Positions 8,315 to 17,174 of a stretch of DNA of 64,000 nucleotides are shown here, piece after piece. The position numbers and the translations under genes were made by a program. A model generated the notes under the pieces. The model was given only the letters and a program-made list of their open reading frames with translations, searched no databases and had not been told where the DNA came from. The DNA comes from Nonomuraea helvata (GTDB taxonomy: Bacteria > Actinomycetota > Actinomycetes > Streptosporangiales > Streptosporangiaceae), in NCBI RefSeq assembly GCF_039535785.1, contig NZ_BAAAXV010000001.1, forward strand, positions 992,001 through 1,056,000, written 5' to 3'. Position 1 is the first letter of the stretch. Each line of letters starts with the position of its first letter.

Positions 8315-11300
8315 ATGGCACGTGACGGCAGGCCGACCGAGATCTTCGTCAGCTACTCCCCGGCCGACACGGCCTGGGCCACCTGGATCGCATGGGAGCT
8401 CGAGGCGGCGGGCTACCGGACGATGATCCAGGCGTGGGACTTCGTGCCGGGCACCAACTTCATCGACTTCATGGACCGCGGCGTCAGCGAGGCGCAACTG
8501 GTCGTCGCGGTGCTCTCGCGCAACTACCTGACCTCGCGCTACGGCCGGATGGAGTGGCAGGCGGCGCTGCGGGCCGACCCGGACAACCCCTCCAACAAGC
8601 TCGTCACGATCAGGCTGGAGGACGTCCGGCTCGAGGGCCTGCTGTCCACGATCACCTGGGTCGATCTGCTCGGCGTCACCGACCCGGGGCAGGCCAGGGC
8701 GCTGCTGCTGGGCAGGGTGCGGGAGGCGCTGGCGGGCCGGGCCAAGCCGGAGGCGGCGCCCGCGTTCCCCGACGGCTCCGGCGTGCCGGCGCCCGCGCCG
8801 ACGCTGCCCGAGCCGGGCGAGCGGGCCAGGGCGCGGCGCACGCCCGTGACGGCGCCGAAGTTCCCTCCGGCGGCCAAGGCCGACCAGGCGCGCGGGTCGA
8901 TCAGCGTGCTGCACATCGGCGGCCCCAGATTCGGCAGGGCGCTGCCCGATCCCGGCGAGCCGTTCACGCCGGAGGACATGCAGGCGCGGATCTGGGCGGA
9001 TCTGACCGCCATGTACGACCGGGGCATGCCGCGTCCCGACCTCATGGTGGTCAGCGGCGACCTGACCGAGTCGGGCAGTCTAGGGCAGTTCGGGCAGGCT
9101 ACGCGGTTCGTGACCGACCTGCGGCTGCTGATCGGGCTGGAGCCGCACCGGCTGGTGCTGCTGCCCGGGCCGCGCGACGTGACCAAGGCCGCGGCCAGCG
9201 CGTACTTCATGACCTGCGAGGCCGACGACGTGAGCCCGCAGCCTCCCTACTGGCCCAAGTGGCGGCATTTCGCGGGGCTGTTCGGCGAGGTGTACCAGGG
9301 GCTGGACGACCGGGTGTTCGACGGCGGGCAGCCGTGGACGCTGTTCGAGGTGCCCGATCTGAAGGTGGTCGTGGCGGGGCTCAACTCGACGATGGCGATG
9401 AGCCATCTGGAGCGCGACGCGTACGCGCAGCTCGGCGAGGCGCAGGCGGCCTGGTTCGCCGAGCGGCTGCGGCCGTACGAGGAGGGCGCGTGGCTGCGGC
9501 TGGGCGCGATCGGGCATCCGCCGGGCGAGCTGCGGGACGCGCCGGCGTTCGAGCGGCTGCTGGCACACCGGCTCAACCTGCTCTTCCACGGGGGCGCGGC
9601 CGAGGCACCGAGTGATGGGAACGGGGGCCGGATCGCGGCCCCGCGCTCCGGGCGGCACCACGTCGTCGAGATCACCCCTGACGGGCTGCGTACCTGGCTG
9701 CCCCACGGGGGCGAGCCCGAGCTGGTCCCGCACCGGTGGAGGGCCGTGCAGGCCACGTTCACCGGGGAGAGCCCGTCGGCCGAGCCGCCCGCGCCCAAGC
9801 CGGACGAGCGCGCGCCCAGCCCGGTCGAGCTGCTGCTCGACCGCATCGCGGAGGTCTGTGAGGCCAGGCACGAGCGGGCCAGGATCCGCAGGTTCGACTC
9901 GCATCTGGTGGTCACCCACCCCGAGGACGGTTTCGTCCGGCAGACGCTGATCGGCGCGCATGTGGGCGAGCTGACCGAGAGCGCCGCCGACGGGTTCGTC
10001 CGGCAGGCGCACGCCACCGGGCTGACCGCCGAGCTGGTCTTCCAGGGCCCGCCCGCCCCCCGGGCGCTCCGCGACGACCTGATGCGCAAGGGGGTGCGGC
10101 TGCGCAGCTTCGCCGAGTTCCAGGGCCTGCTCGACCTGACCGGCTACGTCACCGAGCAGACGGCCCGGCTCACCACTGACCGCCGCTACCCGCCCGGCCT
10201 GTACGTGCCGCAGCGCTACCGCGAGCTCGACCGCCCGGGAAACCAGATCAAGCAAGGACTGACCGACGAGCTCATGCGGCTGCTGGCCACCGACCACGGC
10301 CGTTTCCTGCTGCTGCTCGGCGACTTCGGCCACGGCAAGACGTTCGCGCTGCGCGAGCTGGCCCGGCGCATCCCGGCCGAGCTGCCGCACCTGACGCCGA
10401 TCCTGATCGAGCTGCGCGCCCTGGACAAGTCACACTCGGTGGACGCGCTGGTGGCGGCCCACCTGGCGAGCCACGGCGAGGAGTTCATCGACCTGAAGGC
10501 GTTCCGCTACCTGCTCAGGCAGGGGCGGATCGTGCTGCTGTTCGACGGGTTCGACGAGCTGGTGACCCGGCTGACGTTCGACCGGGCGGCCGATCACCTG
10601 GCCACGCTGCTGGCGGCGGCCGATGACAAGGCGAAGATCGTGGTCGCCAGCCGTACGCAGCACTTCAAGTCGCACAGCCAGGTGCTGACCTCGCTCGGCG
10701 AGATGGTCGGGGTGCTGCCGCAGCGGCGGGTGCTCAGCGTCGAGGACTTCACGCACGACCAGATCCGCTCCTACCTGGCCAACCGCTTCGACGACGGCGA
10801 CGAGGCCAGGGCGCGCATGTCGCTGATGAGCGAGATCGCGGACCTGCTCGCGCTGGCGCAGAACCCGCGCATGCTGACCTTCATCGCCGACCTCGACGCC
10901 GACCGCCTGCGTACGGTGGCCGGCGCCCGCCACACGATCAGCCCCGCCCTGCTGTACGACGAGATCCTCAGCTCCTGGCTGGCCTTCGAGGAACGGCGGG
11001 CCAGGGTCCCCGGTTCGGCCGCCGCGCTGACCGTCGAGGAGCTGTGGCGGGTGGTCACCGTGCTGGCGGTGCGGCTGTGGGGCACCGGCGAGTCGCTACT
11101 GGGCGTGGACGAGCTGACCGAGATCGGCGAGACGCTGACCGACCTGTCCGACGGGCAGCTGTCGGCGGCGCACGCGGCGTACCGGATGGGCTCGGGCAGC
11201 CTGCTGGTGCGGACCGAGGAGGGGATGTTCGGGTTCATCCACGCGTCGGTGATGGAGTGGCTGATCGCCCGCCACATCGCCCTAGACAACCTCGCCCTGC

Positions 11301-13888
11301 TGTCACGCAGGCCGCTGTCGGCGCTGACCGTGGAGTTCCTGTGCGACCTGGCCGACGTGCGGGCGCTGCGCGCGTGGGTCGCCGACCCGCCCGGCGACGA
11401 CGTGTCCAGGGCCAACGCGGTCAAGATCGCGGCCAGGCTGCGCACGCCCGCCCGCGCCGACCTGCGCGGCGCCAACCTGAAGGGCGAGGACCTGTCGGCC
11501 AGGGACCTGCGCGAGGTGGATCTCACCGGCGCCGACCTGTCCGAGGCCACCCTGGCGGGCACGAACCTGTCCAGGGCCACCCTGCGCGAGGCCAGGCTGG
11601 TCGGTGCGCGGCTCGACGGCGCGACGCTGACCGGCGCCGACCTGACCGGCGCCGACCTGTCGGGGGCGCGACTGGCTCAGGTGGACCTGAGCGACGCGGC
11701 GGTCGAGGGCGCCCGCTGGCACCGGGCCTCGCTGATCAACGTGACCGGCACGCTGCCCCACCTGCCCGGCGCGGCGGTGGTGCCGGGACAGCCGGTGGAG
11801 GTGGAGTTCGCGCCGGCCGGCATCGGCGTCCCGTACGGCTACCACTTCCGGACCAGCCGCCTGCCCGAGCCCATCGCCTACAGCCCCGACGGCGCCACGA
11901 TCGCGATCGGCAACGAGGACGGCGGCGTGCTGCTCTGCGTCGGCGGCGCACCCGTGCGCACCCTGCAGGGGCACCACGGCCGCGTCTTCGCGGTCACGTT
12001 CGCGGGCGACCTGCTGGCCACGGGCGCGAGCGACGGCACCCTGGTGCTGTGGGACGCGCTCACCGGCGAGCGCCTGCGCCGGCTGACCGGCCACGCCGAC
12101 GGCGTCTGGCCGGTGCGCCTCAGCCCTTCGGGCCACCTGGTGGCCGCAGGAGGCGGCGACGGCGTCGTACGGGTGTGGGAGACCGCCACCGGCCGGCTCG
12201 CGCACGAGCTGGGCGGGCACCGGGCGCCGATCTACACGGCGTCGTTCGGCCGCTCCACGCTGGTGACGGGCGACGCGGCCGGCGTGGTGCGGGTCTGGGA
12301 CCTGGCCTCGGGGCAGGTGAAGGAGACGCTCGAGGGCCACCGCGGCAGCGTCTACCGCGTCGTGCACAGCCCGGACGGCCGCCTGCTGGCCAGCGGCGAC
12401 GAGGCGGGCACCGTACGCCTCTGGGACACCGCCACGTGGACGCCGCTCCACGTGCTGAGCGGGCACGCGGGCAGCGTCTACTGCGTGACGTTCTCCCCCG
12501 ACGGCTCGCGGCTGGCCACGGGGGACACGGCGGGCGGCGTACGCGTGTGGGAGGCGTCGGGCGAGTCCCTGGGCGTGCACACCACGCACGCGGCGGCCGT
12601 CTATCAGGTGACGTTCAGCCCTGACGGGCAGACGGTGGCCAGCGGCGACTCCGGCGGCGTGGTCCGGCTCCAGCGGGTCGGCGGCGGGCAGCGGGTCGAG
12701 CTGACGGGGCACCGCAGCTCGGTCTGGCCGTTCGCGTTCCGGCCCGACGGGCAGCAGCTCGCCACCAGCAGCAACGACGGCACCGTACGCCTGTGGGACC
12801 CCGAGTCGGGCAAGTGCCAGCGGGTGCTGCGCGGGCACGGGCGGCGCATCTCGTCCGTCAGGTTCAGCGCCGACGGGTCGATGCTGGCGACCAGCGGCAA
12901 CGACGGCGTCGTACGCGTGTGGGAGCCGCGCACCGCGCGGCGGCTGCGGGAGTTCACCGGCACGGCCGACCGGCTCATCTCGGCCCTGTTCTCCCCCGCC
13001 GGGCCGGTGCTGGCCACCTCCAGCAACGACGGCGGCGTGCACTTCTGGAACGCCACCACCGGCGACTACGAGCGCGAGCTCCACGCCGAGACCGACCACG
13101 TCTGGGCCGAGGCGTTCAGCCCCGACGGCAACCTGCTGGCCACGGCCAACGACGACGACAGCGTCAGGATCTGGTACCGCCCGACCGGGCGGCTGTCGGT
13201 CAACCTGGCCGACCACCGCGGGCGGGTCCGCTCGATCGCGTTCAGCCCCGACGGCGAGTACGTGGCCACCGGCTGCGACGACAAGCTCGTACGCCTGTGG
13301 CACGTGGCCTCCGGCGGCCGGGTGGCCACCCTCGAGGGGCACACCGACCGGGTCTACTCGGTGGCCTTCTCCCCCGACGGCCGCCATCTGGCCAGCGCCG
13401 GCAACGACGGCCGGGCCATGCTGTGGGAGCTGCGCCCCGGCCAGGCCTGGCAGCCCCGGCTGCTGCGCGAGCTGCGGCACGAGGGGCGGCTGTGGAGCCT
13501 GGCGTTCGACGCCTCGGGCGACCGGCTGGCCACCGGCGGCGACGACCTGGTGGTGCGGGTCTGGGAGACCGCGACCGGGCGGACGCTGCACGAGCTGGCC
13601 GGGCACGCCCGCCGGGTGTGGTCGGTCGCCTTCAGCCCCGTCTCCGACCTGCTGGCCAGCGCGGGCGACGACGGCGTGGTGATCCTCTGGGAGGGCGGCG
13701 AACGGCGGGCGACCCTGCTCGGGCTGGCCGAGGGGTGGGCGGCGCTGGCTCCCGACGGGCGATACAAGGTGCAAGGGGAGCCCGCGGGGCAGTTCTGGCA
13801 CGTCATCGGGATGTCGCGGTTCGAGCTGGGCGAGCTCGACCCGTACCTGCCGGGGGTGCGGCAGGTGCCCCTCGACTCACCCTTCTGA
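8315..13888 (+). CDS. TIR - degenerate metallophosphoesterase - NACHT - pentapeptide - WD40 protein
   Basis: The protein has 1857 residues from the ATG at 8315; the frame is open for 55 more residues upstream. Domains in order are as follows. The TIR domain (about 8-140) opens with 'IFVSYSPADTAWA' and carries a catalytic-type Glu80 in 'SRYGRMEW'. A calcineurin-like phosphoesterase fold spans about 197-465 with most metal ligands replaced. A conserved linker domain spans about 500-635. A NACHT P-loop ATPase spans about 660-830, with Walker A 'GDFGHGKT' at 669-676 and Walker B 'LLFDGFDEL' at 741-749. A helical C-NACHT region contains 'FGFIHASVMEWL' (972-983). Pentapeptide repeats (A(D/N)LxxAxL type) span about 1046-1140. 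Fifteen WD40 repeats span about 1185-1825, with a short C-terminal cap after them. TIR domains with this Glu commonly cleave NAD+, and NACHT proteins of this layout are STAND switches, several of which defend against phage. The inferred role is ligand sensing by the beta-propellers, ATP-driven oligomerisation and TIR activation. The gene is intact and stands alone. Confidence 0.88.
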   Translation: MARDGRPTEIFVSYSPADTAWATWIAWELEAAGYRTMIQAWDFVPGTNFIDFMDRGVSEAQLVVAVLSRNYLTSRYGRMEWQAALRADPDNPSNKLVTIRLEDVRLEGLLSTITWVDLLGVTDPGQARALLLGRVREALAGRAKPEAAPAFPDGSGVPAPAPTLPEPGERARARRTPVTAPKFPPAAKADQARGSISVLHIGGPRFGRALPDPGEPFTPEDMQARIWADLTAMYDRGMPRPDLMVVSGDLTESGSLGQFGQATRFVTDLRLLIGLEPHRLVLLPGPRDVTKAAASAYFMTCEADDVSPQPPYWPKWRHFAGLFGEVYQGLDDRVFDGGQPWTLFEVPDLKVVVAGLNSTMAMSHLERDAYAQLGEAQAAWFAERLRPYEEGAWLRLGAIGHPPGELRDAPAFERLLAHRLNLLFHGGAAEAPSDGNGGRIAAPRSGRHHVVEITPDGLRTWLPHGGEPELVPHRWRAVQATFTGESPSAEPPAPKPDERAPSPVELLLDRIAEVCEARHERARIRRFDSHLVVTHPEDGFVRQTLIGAHVGELTESAADGFVRQAHATGLTAELVFQGPPAPRALRDDLMRKGVRLRSFAEFQGLLDLTGYVTEQTARLTTDRRYPPGLYVPQRYRELDRPGNQIKQGLTDELMRLLATDHGRFLLLLGDFGHGKTFALRELARRIPAELPHLTPILIELRALDKSHSVDALVAAHLASHGEEFIDLKAFRYLLRQGRIVLLFDGFDELVTRLTFDRAADHLATLLAAADDKAKIVVASRTQHFKSHSQVLTSLGEMVGVLPQRRVLSVEDFTHDQIRSYLANRFDDGDEARARMSLMSEIADLLALAQNPRMLTFIADLDADRLRTVAGARHTISPALLYDEILSSWLAFEERRARVPGSAAALTVEELWRVVTVLAVRLWGTGESLLGVDELTEIGETLTDLSDGQLSAAHAAYRMGSGSLLVRTEEGMFGFIHASVMEWLIARHIALDNLALLSRRPLSALTVEFLCDLADVRALRAWVADPPGDDVSRANAVKIAARLRTPARADLRGANLKGEDLSARDLREVDLTGADLSEATLAGTNLSRATLREARLVGARLDGATLTGADLTGADLSGARLAQVDLSDAAVEGARWHRASLINVTGTLPHLPGAAVVPGQPVEVEFAPAGIGVPYGYHFRTSRLPEPIAYSPDGATIAIGNEDGGVLLCVGGAPVRTLQGHHGRVFAVTFAGDLLATGASDGTLVLWDALTGERLRRLTGHADGVWPVRLSPSGHLVAAGGGDGVVRVWETATGRLAHELGGHRAPIYTASFGRSTLVTGDAAGVVRVWDLASGQVKETLEGHRGSVYRVVHSPDGRLLASGDEAGTVRLWDTATWTPLHVLSGHAGSVYCVTFSPDGSRLATGDTAGGVRVWEASGESLGVHTTHAAAVYQVTFSPDGQTVASGDSGGVVRLQRVGGGQRVELTGHRSSVWPFAFRPDGQQLATSSNDGTVRLWDPESGKCQRVLRGHGRRISSVRFSADGSMLATSGNDGVVRVWEPRTARRLREFTGTADRLISALFSPAGPVLATSSNDGGVHFWNATTGDYERELHAETDHVWAEAFSPDGNLLATANDDDSVRIWYRPTGRLSVNLADHRGRVRSIAFSPDGEYVATGCDDKLVRLWHVASGGRVATLEGHTDRVYSVAFSPDGRHLASAGNDGRAMLWELRPGQAWQPRLLRELRHEGRLWSLAFDASGDRLATGGDDLVVRVWETATGRTLHELAGHARRVWSVAFSPVSDLLASAGDDGVVILWEGGERRATLLGLAEGWAALAPDGRYKVQGEPAGQFWHVIGMSRFELGELDPYLPGVRQVPLDSPF

Positions 13889-13905
13889 GGCCGGAAGCAG
13901 CGGGC

Positions 13906-14508
13906 TCAGCCGCGGGCGGCGCGCCTGGTCAGCTCCTCCCAGACCTCGTCCACCCGGGCGTCCAGCTCGTCGAGCGTGCCCTCGTTGGAGATCACGATGT
14001 CGGCCACGGCCAGCCGGTCCTCGCGGCTCGCCTGGGCGGCGATGCGGGCCTCGGCGTCGGCCGCCGGCATGCCGCGGTGCTCGGCCAGGCGCCTGATGCG
14101 GGTCTCGTCGGACGCGTCGACGACGATGACCACGTCGTACATGGGGGCCAGGTTGTTCTCGGCGAGCAGCGGCACGTCGTACACGGTGATCGCGTCGTCG
14201 GCCGCCCCGCTCTGCAGCTCCGCCACCCGCTCGCCCACCAGCGGGTGGACGATCGCGTTGAGCGCGGCGAGCCGCTCGGAGTCGGCGAAGACGATGGAGC
14301 CGAGCTTCTCCCTGTTGAGCGACCCGTCCGGGCGGAGCACCTCGTCACCGAACACGCCCACCACCCTGGCCAGCCCCGGCGTGCCCGGCTCGACCACCTC
14401 GCGCGCGATCCTGTCGGCGTCGATCACGACGGCGCCCCTGGCGGCGAGCCGTTTCGACACCTCGCTTTTGCCGGATCCGATCCCGCCCGTGAGCCCTGTT
14501 TTCAACAC
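13906..14508 (-). CDS. coaE: Dephospho-CoA kinase
   Basis: The protein has 200 residues and starts with GTG at 14508. It opens with the P-loop '[20 protein letters not shown]' and has the CoaE features '[15 protein letters not shown]' and '[15 protein letters not shown]', then '[13 protein letters not shown]'. It phosphorylates the 3'-hydroxyl of dephospho-CoA, the last step of coenzyme A synthesis, in the cytoplasm. Its place near rpsA and polA matches other actinobacteria. It is convergent with the TIR-NACHT gene, 17 nt apart. Confidence 0.95.
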   Translation of the reverse strand: MLKTGLTGGIGSGKSEVSKRLAARGAVVIDADRIAREVVEPGTPGLARVVGVFGDEVLRPDGSLNREKLGSIVFADSERLAALNAIVHPLVGERVAELQSGAADDAITVYDVPLLAENNLAPMYDVVIVVDASDETRIRRLAEHRGMPAADAEARIAAQASREDRLAVADIVISNEGTLDELDARVDEVWEELTRRAARG

Positions 14509-14539
14509 GGGAAAAGCCTACGGGGTCATCATCGAAGGT

Positions 14540-15226
14540 ATGACGTCCACGATCGTACGGGCCGCGCATGAGCAGGCCGCGGCCGTGGGAGACGACTGGG
14601 TGGGGCCGCCGCACGTCGTCCTCGCCCTGCTGTCGGGCGACTCCGTGGCCGCGCGGGTGCTGGCCGGGGCGGGGCTGGACCGCGACCGCGCGCTCGAGTG
14701 CCTCCCGCAGCACGCCAAGCCCGCGCACCGGGCGGGCGGCTTCGCCAACCCGCACTTCTACAAGCTGTACGGCATCGCGACCGGCCTGGCCCTCGAGGCG
14801 GGCCACCGGACGCCGTCGCCGGAACACTGGCTCCTCGCCCTGGCCTACGACGCCGAGGTGGACCGGGACCCGACCACGCTGCACCTGTTCGGGCTGGATC
14901 CGGCGGCGGTGGTCGAGGCGCTGCGCGAGCACGGGGTGCAGGCGCCGCCGATCGCGCCGTCCGTGTACGTGCCGTGGCGGGGCCGCCACCAGATCGTCGT
15001 GCCCGTCTCCGCGCTCCAGCCCGTCCTCGACCGGCTGAACACCGAGCACCCCGCGGGCTCGGAGTGGCGGTGGGGGTGGAACTGGGTGGACGACGACATG
15101 GGCCGCGCCGTGATCACCGCTGAGGAGGGGATCGATCTGGCTCTCTACGCAGGTGGACCAGCGTCAGGTGATCATCCATCCGCTCCCGGTGGGTCTCCCG
15201 GTAGCCGAGACGGCGGTAGAGCTTGA
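14540..15226 (+). CDS. Clp N-terminal (repeat) domain protein
   Basis: The protein has 228 residues. The ATG at 14540 was chosen over far-upstream in-frame starts because those lie inside coaE. Two Clp-N-like repeats are visible: 'VGPPHVVLALLSGDSVAARV' (about 20-39) and 'RTPSPEHWLLALAYD' (about 94-108). Clp-N domains bind substrates or adaptors for Clp proteases. No ATPase domain is attached, so it may be an adaptor or antagonist, or bind a small molecule. The last 38 residues (Gly/Ser/Pro-rich at the end) are read from DNA that also codes the convergent GNAT gene, so the C-terminus may be a read-through extension. Confidence 0.7.
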   Translation: MTSTIVRAAHEQAAAVGDDWVGPPHVVLALLSGDSVAARVLAGAGLDRDRALECLPQHAKPAHRAGGFANPHFYKLYGIATGLALEAGHRTPSPEHWLLALAYDAEVDRDPTTLHLFGLDPAAVVEALREHGVQAPPIAPSVYVPWRGRHQIVVPVSALQPVLDRLNTEHPAGSEWRWGWNWVDDDMGRAVITAEEGIDLALYAGGPASGDHPSAPGGSPGSRDGGRA

Positions 15227-15596
15227 GGTTGGTCTCGGACAGGTGCCCCGTGTACAGGTCGAACGCCTCCGCCTGCGGCACCGCCTCGTGCAGGGCCGTC
15301 AGCAGGGCCGTGCCGAGGCCCTGACCCTGGCGGTCGGGCGCGACGACCAGGCGGCCGACCAGGCAGGTCGTGCCGGACACCTGCCCGCGCACGGCCCCGA
15401 CGACCCGGCCGGTGTCGAGCGCCTTGAGCACGACGGCGCTCTCGATGACCTTGCGGACCTGCTCGAGCGACTCGACGAGCGGCGGGATGTACGGGTCGCC
15501 GTACAGCTGGGCCTCGCTCACGTAGGCCGCTCGCTGCACGGTGAGGATCTCGCCCGCGTCCGCCGCCACCGCCCGTTCGATCAGCACGCGCAGCAC
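15114..15596 (-). CDS. GNAT-family N-acetyltransferase
   Basis: The protein has 160 residues. It probably starts with GTG at 15596; GTG at 15587 is an alternative. The acetyl-CoA-binding motif A is clear as 'LVVAPDRQGQGLGTALLTAL' (about 81-100), followed by 'NLKLYRRLGYRETHRERMDD', the usual GNAT C-terminal beta-strand region. It transfers an acetyl group from acetyl-CoA to an unknown amine. It starts 14 nt after the hydrolase stop, so the two are probably co-transcribed. Its last 113 nt overlap the convergent Clp-N gene. Confidence 0.85.
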   Translation of the reverse strand: MLRVLIERAVAADAGEILTVQRAAYVSEAQLYGDPYIPPLVESLEQVRKVIESAVVLKALDTGRVVGAVRGQVSGTTCLVGRLVVAPDRQGQGLGTALLTALHEAVPQAEAFDLYTGHLSETNLKLYRRLGYRETHRERMDDHLTLVHLRREPDRSPPQR

Positions 15597-15610
15597 ACTA
15601 CCGCCACTGG

Positions 15611-17065
15611 TCACGAATACATGCCCGCACTCAGCTCTTTGGGGCAGAAGGTGTCCTTCTCCGGCAGAACGCCGTTGACGAGGTAGTCGTGCACATGGGT
15701 CCGCAGGCAGGTCGCGCGGAGCTTGTCCACCCCCTGGAGCAGGTACGCGCCGGGCCCGTCGCCGTGCCACAGCACCCGCGCCCCGGGGATCTCCCCGGGG
15801 GGCTGGGCGGAGGGGTCCAGCCGCCCGGCGCCGACCAGCACCGGCCGGCCGTTGCGCACGTCCGGCACGTGCGGAGGCCAGCTCGGGGCGCCCTGCCGCG
15901 GTATGCCCAGGCAGCGCGCGACCTCGTACCGGCCGGCCATCCACCCGACCCGCGGCGCCACCTCGCGCAGCCGTGACTCCATGGCGAGGAAGCGCCGGTA
16001 GCTCGGCACGGCGGGCATGAAGTCGTGGCAGAACATGGAGCCCGTCACCGTCCCCGGCGGCGTCGGCGCGGTCACGGTGGCCATCGCGGCCAGTGTGCTC
16101 GCGTCGCCCTCCCTGGCCGCGGACAGGGCCCGGGCCAGCTCCGGCCAGTGCTGCGGGGCGAGCCCGGCGTTGACGGCGGCCAGCAGCCGCCTGATCTTCA
16201 CCGTGTGCCCGGGTCCGGCGCTGAGCGGCGTGCTGCGGCGCAGTGCGTCGAGGACCGACACGGCGTCGTCGTCGTGGAGCGAGCAGACCAGGCTGCTCCT
16301 GCACCAGTCGCGGAAGGCGATGAGCCGCCGCTCGTCCGCCCGCGCCTCGGCGGTCAGCCGACGCTCCAGGCCGGGCTCGGTGTGGTCGAACCCGCCCTCG
16401 AGGTACATCCGGCCGGCCCGGTGCGGGAACAGCTCCAGGTACGCCTGCCCGTACACGGCCCCGTAGGAGGAGCCGAAGTAGCGCAGCCGCGGCTCGCCGA
16501 GCGCTTCGCGCAGGGCGTCGAGGTCGTGGGCCACCTGCCAGGACGTGAGGCCCACGTAGCCGGGCCCGGCGGCGTCCCTGCAGCTTCTGTCATAGGCGGC
16601 GTTGTCGCGGGCGTAGGAGCGCCATGCGGCCTTCCCAGGGGCGAGGAGCAGGCGCAGCGGGTCGGGCTGGGCCACGGAGCAGCGCACCATGGCCGCGCTC
16701 CCCCGGTCCCCGAGCCCGCGCGGCTCGACGAGCACCACGTCGAACCACCTGGTCAGCTCGCTGACCGTGTCGGGCTGGGCGCGGACCGCCTCGATGGTGG
16801 GGCCGTAGCCGGTGTTCACCACCAGGGCGCCGAAGCTGTGCGCCGGGTCCTGCGCGGGCATCAGGGCGAGGTCGATCTCGGTACGGGCCGCGTGCGGCCT
16901 GGCCCAGTCGACCGGCACGGACAGCTTCGCGCACCGCAACCCGTCGCCGCAGTCCTGCCACTGGGGAAGGGCCGCGGCGGCCCCGCCCGTCGCCGCCTGC
17001 GAGACGGCGGCCGCGGCCGCCAGAACGGCCGTCACCAGGATGGTCACCCGCTGAGCCTTGCCCAC
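15611..17065 (-). CDS. Secreted alpha/beta hydrolase, tripeptidyl-aminopeptidase-like
   Basis: The protein has 484 residues. A signal peptide is visible (positive 'MGKAQR', then a hydrophobic stretch to about residue 25, Ala-rich cleavage region). The fold matches Streptomyces tripeptidyl aminopeptidases: 'VLVEPRGLGDRG' stands in the DxRGxGxS position and the nucleophile elbow is 'YFGSSYGAVYGQ' (Ser near residue 197). The TAP-like C-terminal domain has 'PVLVGAGRLDPSAQ', giving the acid Asp. The expected GHG histidine is replaced in 'HGDGPGAYLL', so activity is uncertain. It probably acts outside the cell on peptides, if active. It precedes the GNAT gene. Confidence 0.78.
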   Translation of the reverse strand: MGKAQRVTILVTAVLAAAAAVSQAATGGAAAALPQWQDCGDGLRCAKLSVPVDWARPHAARTEIDLALMPAQDPAHSFGALVVNTGYGPTIEAVRAQPDTVSELTRWFDVVLVEPRGLGDRGSAAMVRCSVAQPDPLRLLLAPGKAAWRSYARDNAAYDRSCRDAAGPGYVGLTSWQVAHDLDALREALGEPRLRYFGSSYGAVYGQAYLELFPHRAGRMYLEGGFDHTEPGLERRLTAEARADERRLIAFRDWCRSSLVCSLHDDDAVSVLDALRRSTPLSAGPGHTVKIRRLLAAVNAGLAPQHWPELARALSAAREGDASTLAAMATVTAPTPPGTVTGSMFCHDFMPAVPSYRRFLAMESRLREVAPRVGWMAGRYEVARCLGIPRQGAPSWPPHVPDVRNGRPVLVGAGRLDPSAQPPGEIPGARVLWHGDGPGAYLLQGVDKLRATCLRTHVHDYLVNGVLPEKDTFCPKELSAGMYS

Positions 17066-17174
17066 CGCATTGCCCCTGAGCGTCGTAGGTGTCGACAGCG
17101 CAGGTCAGTCTGGCAGCGCCGGGCCCGGAGGGCGGCGGGCTCGCCGGGACCTCCAGGTAAAATCTGCGACCCGC

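Noticed and set aside
11303..13801. 832-codon minus-strand frame opposite the WD40 region
   Set aside because: It mirrors the WD40 repeats, giving regular but meaningless repeats.
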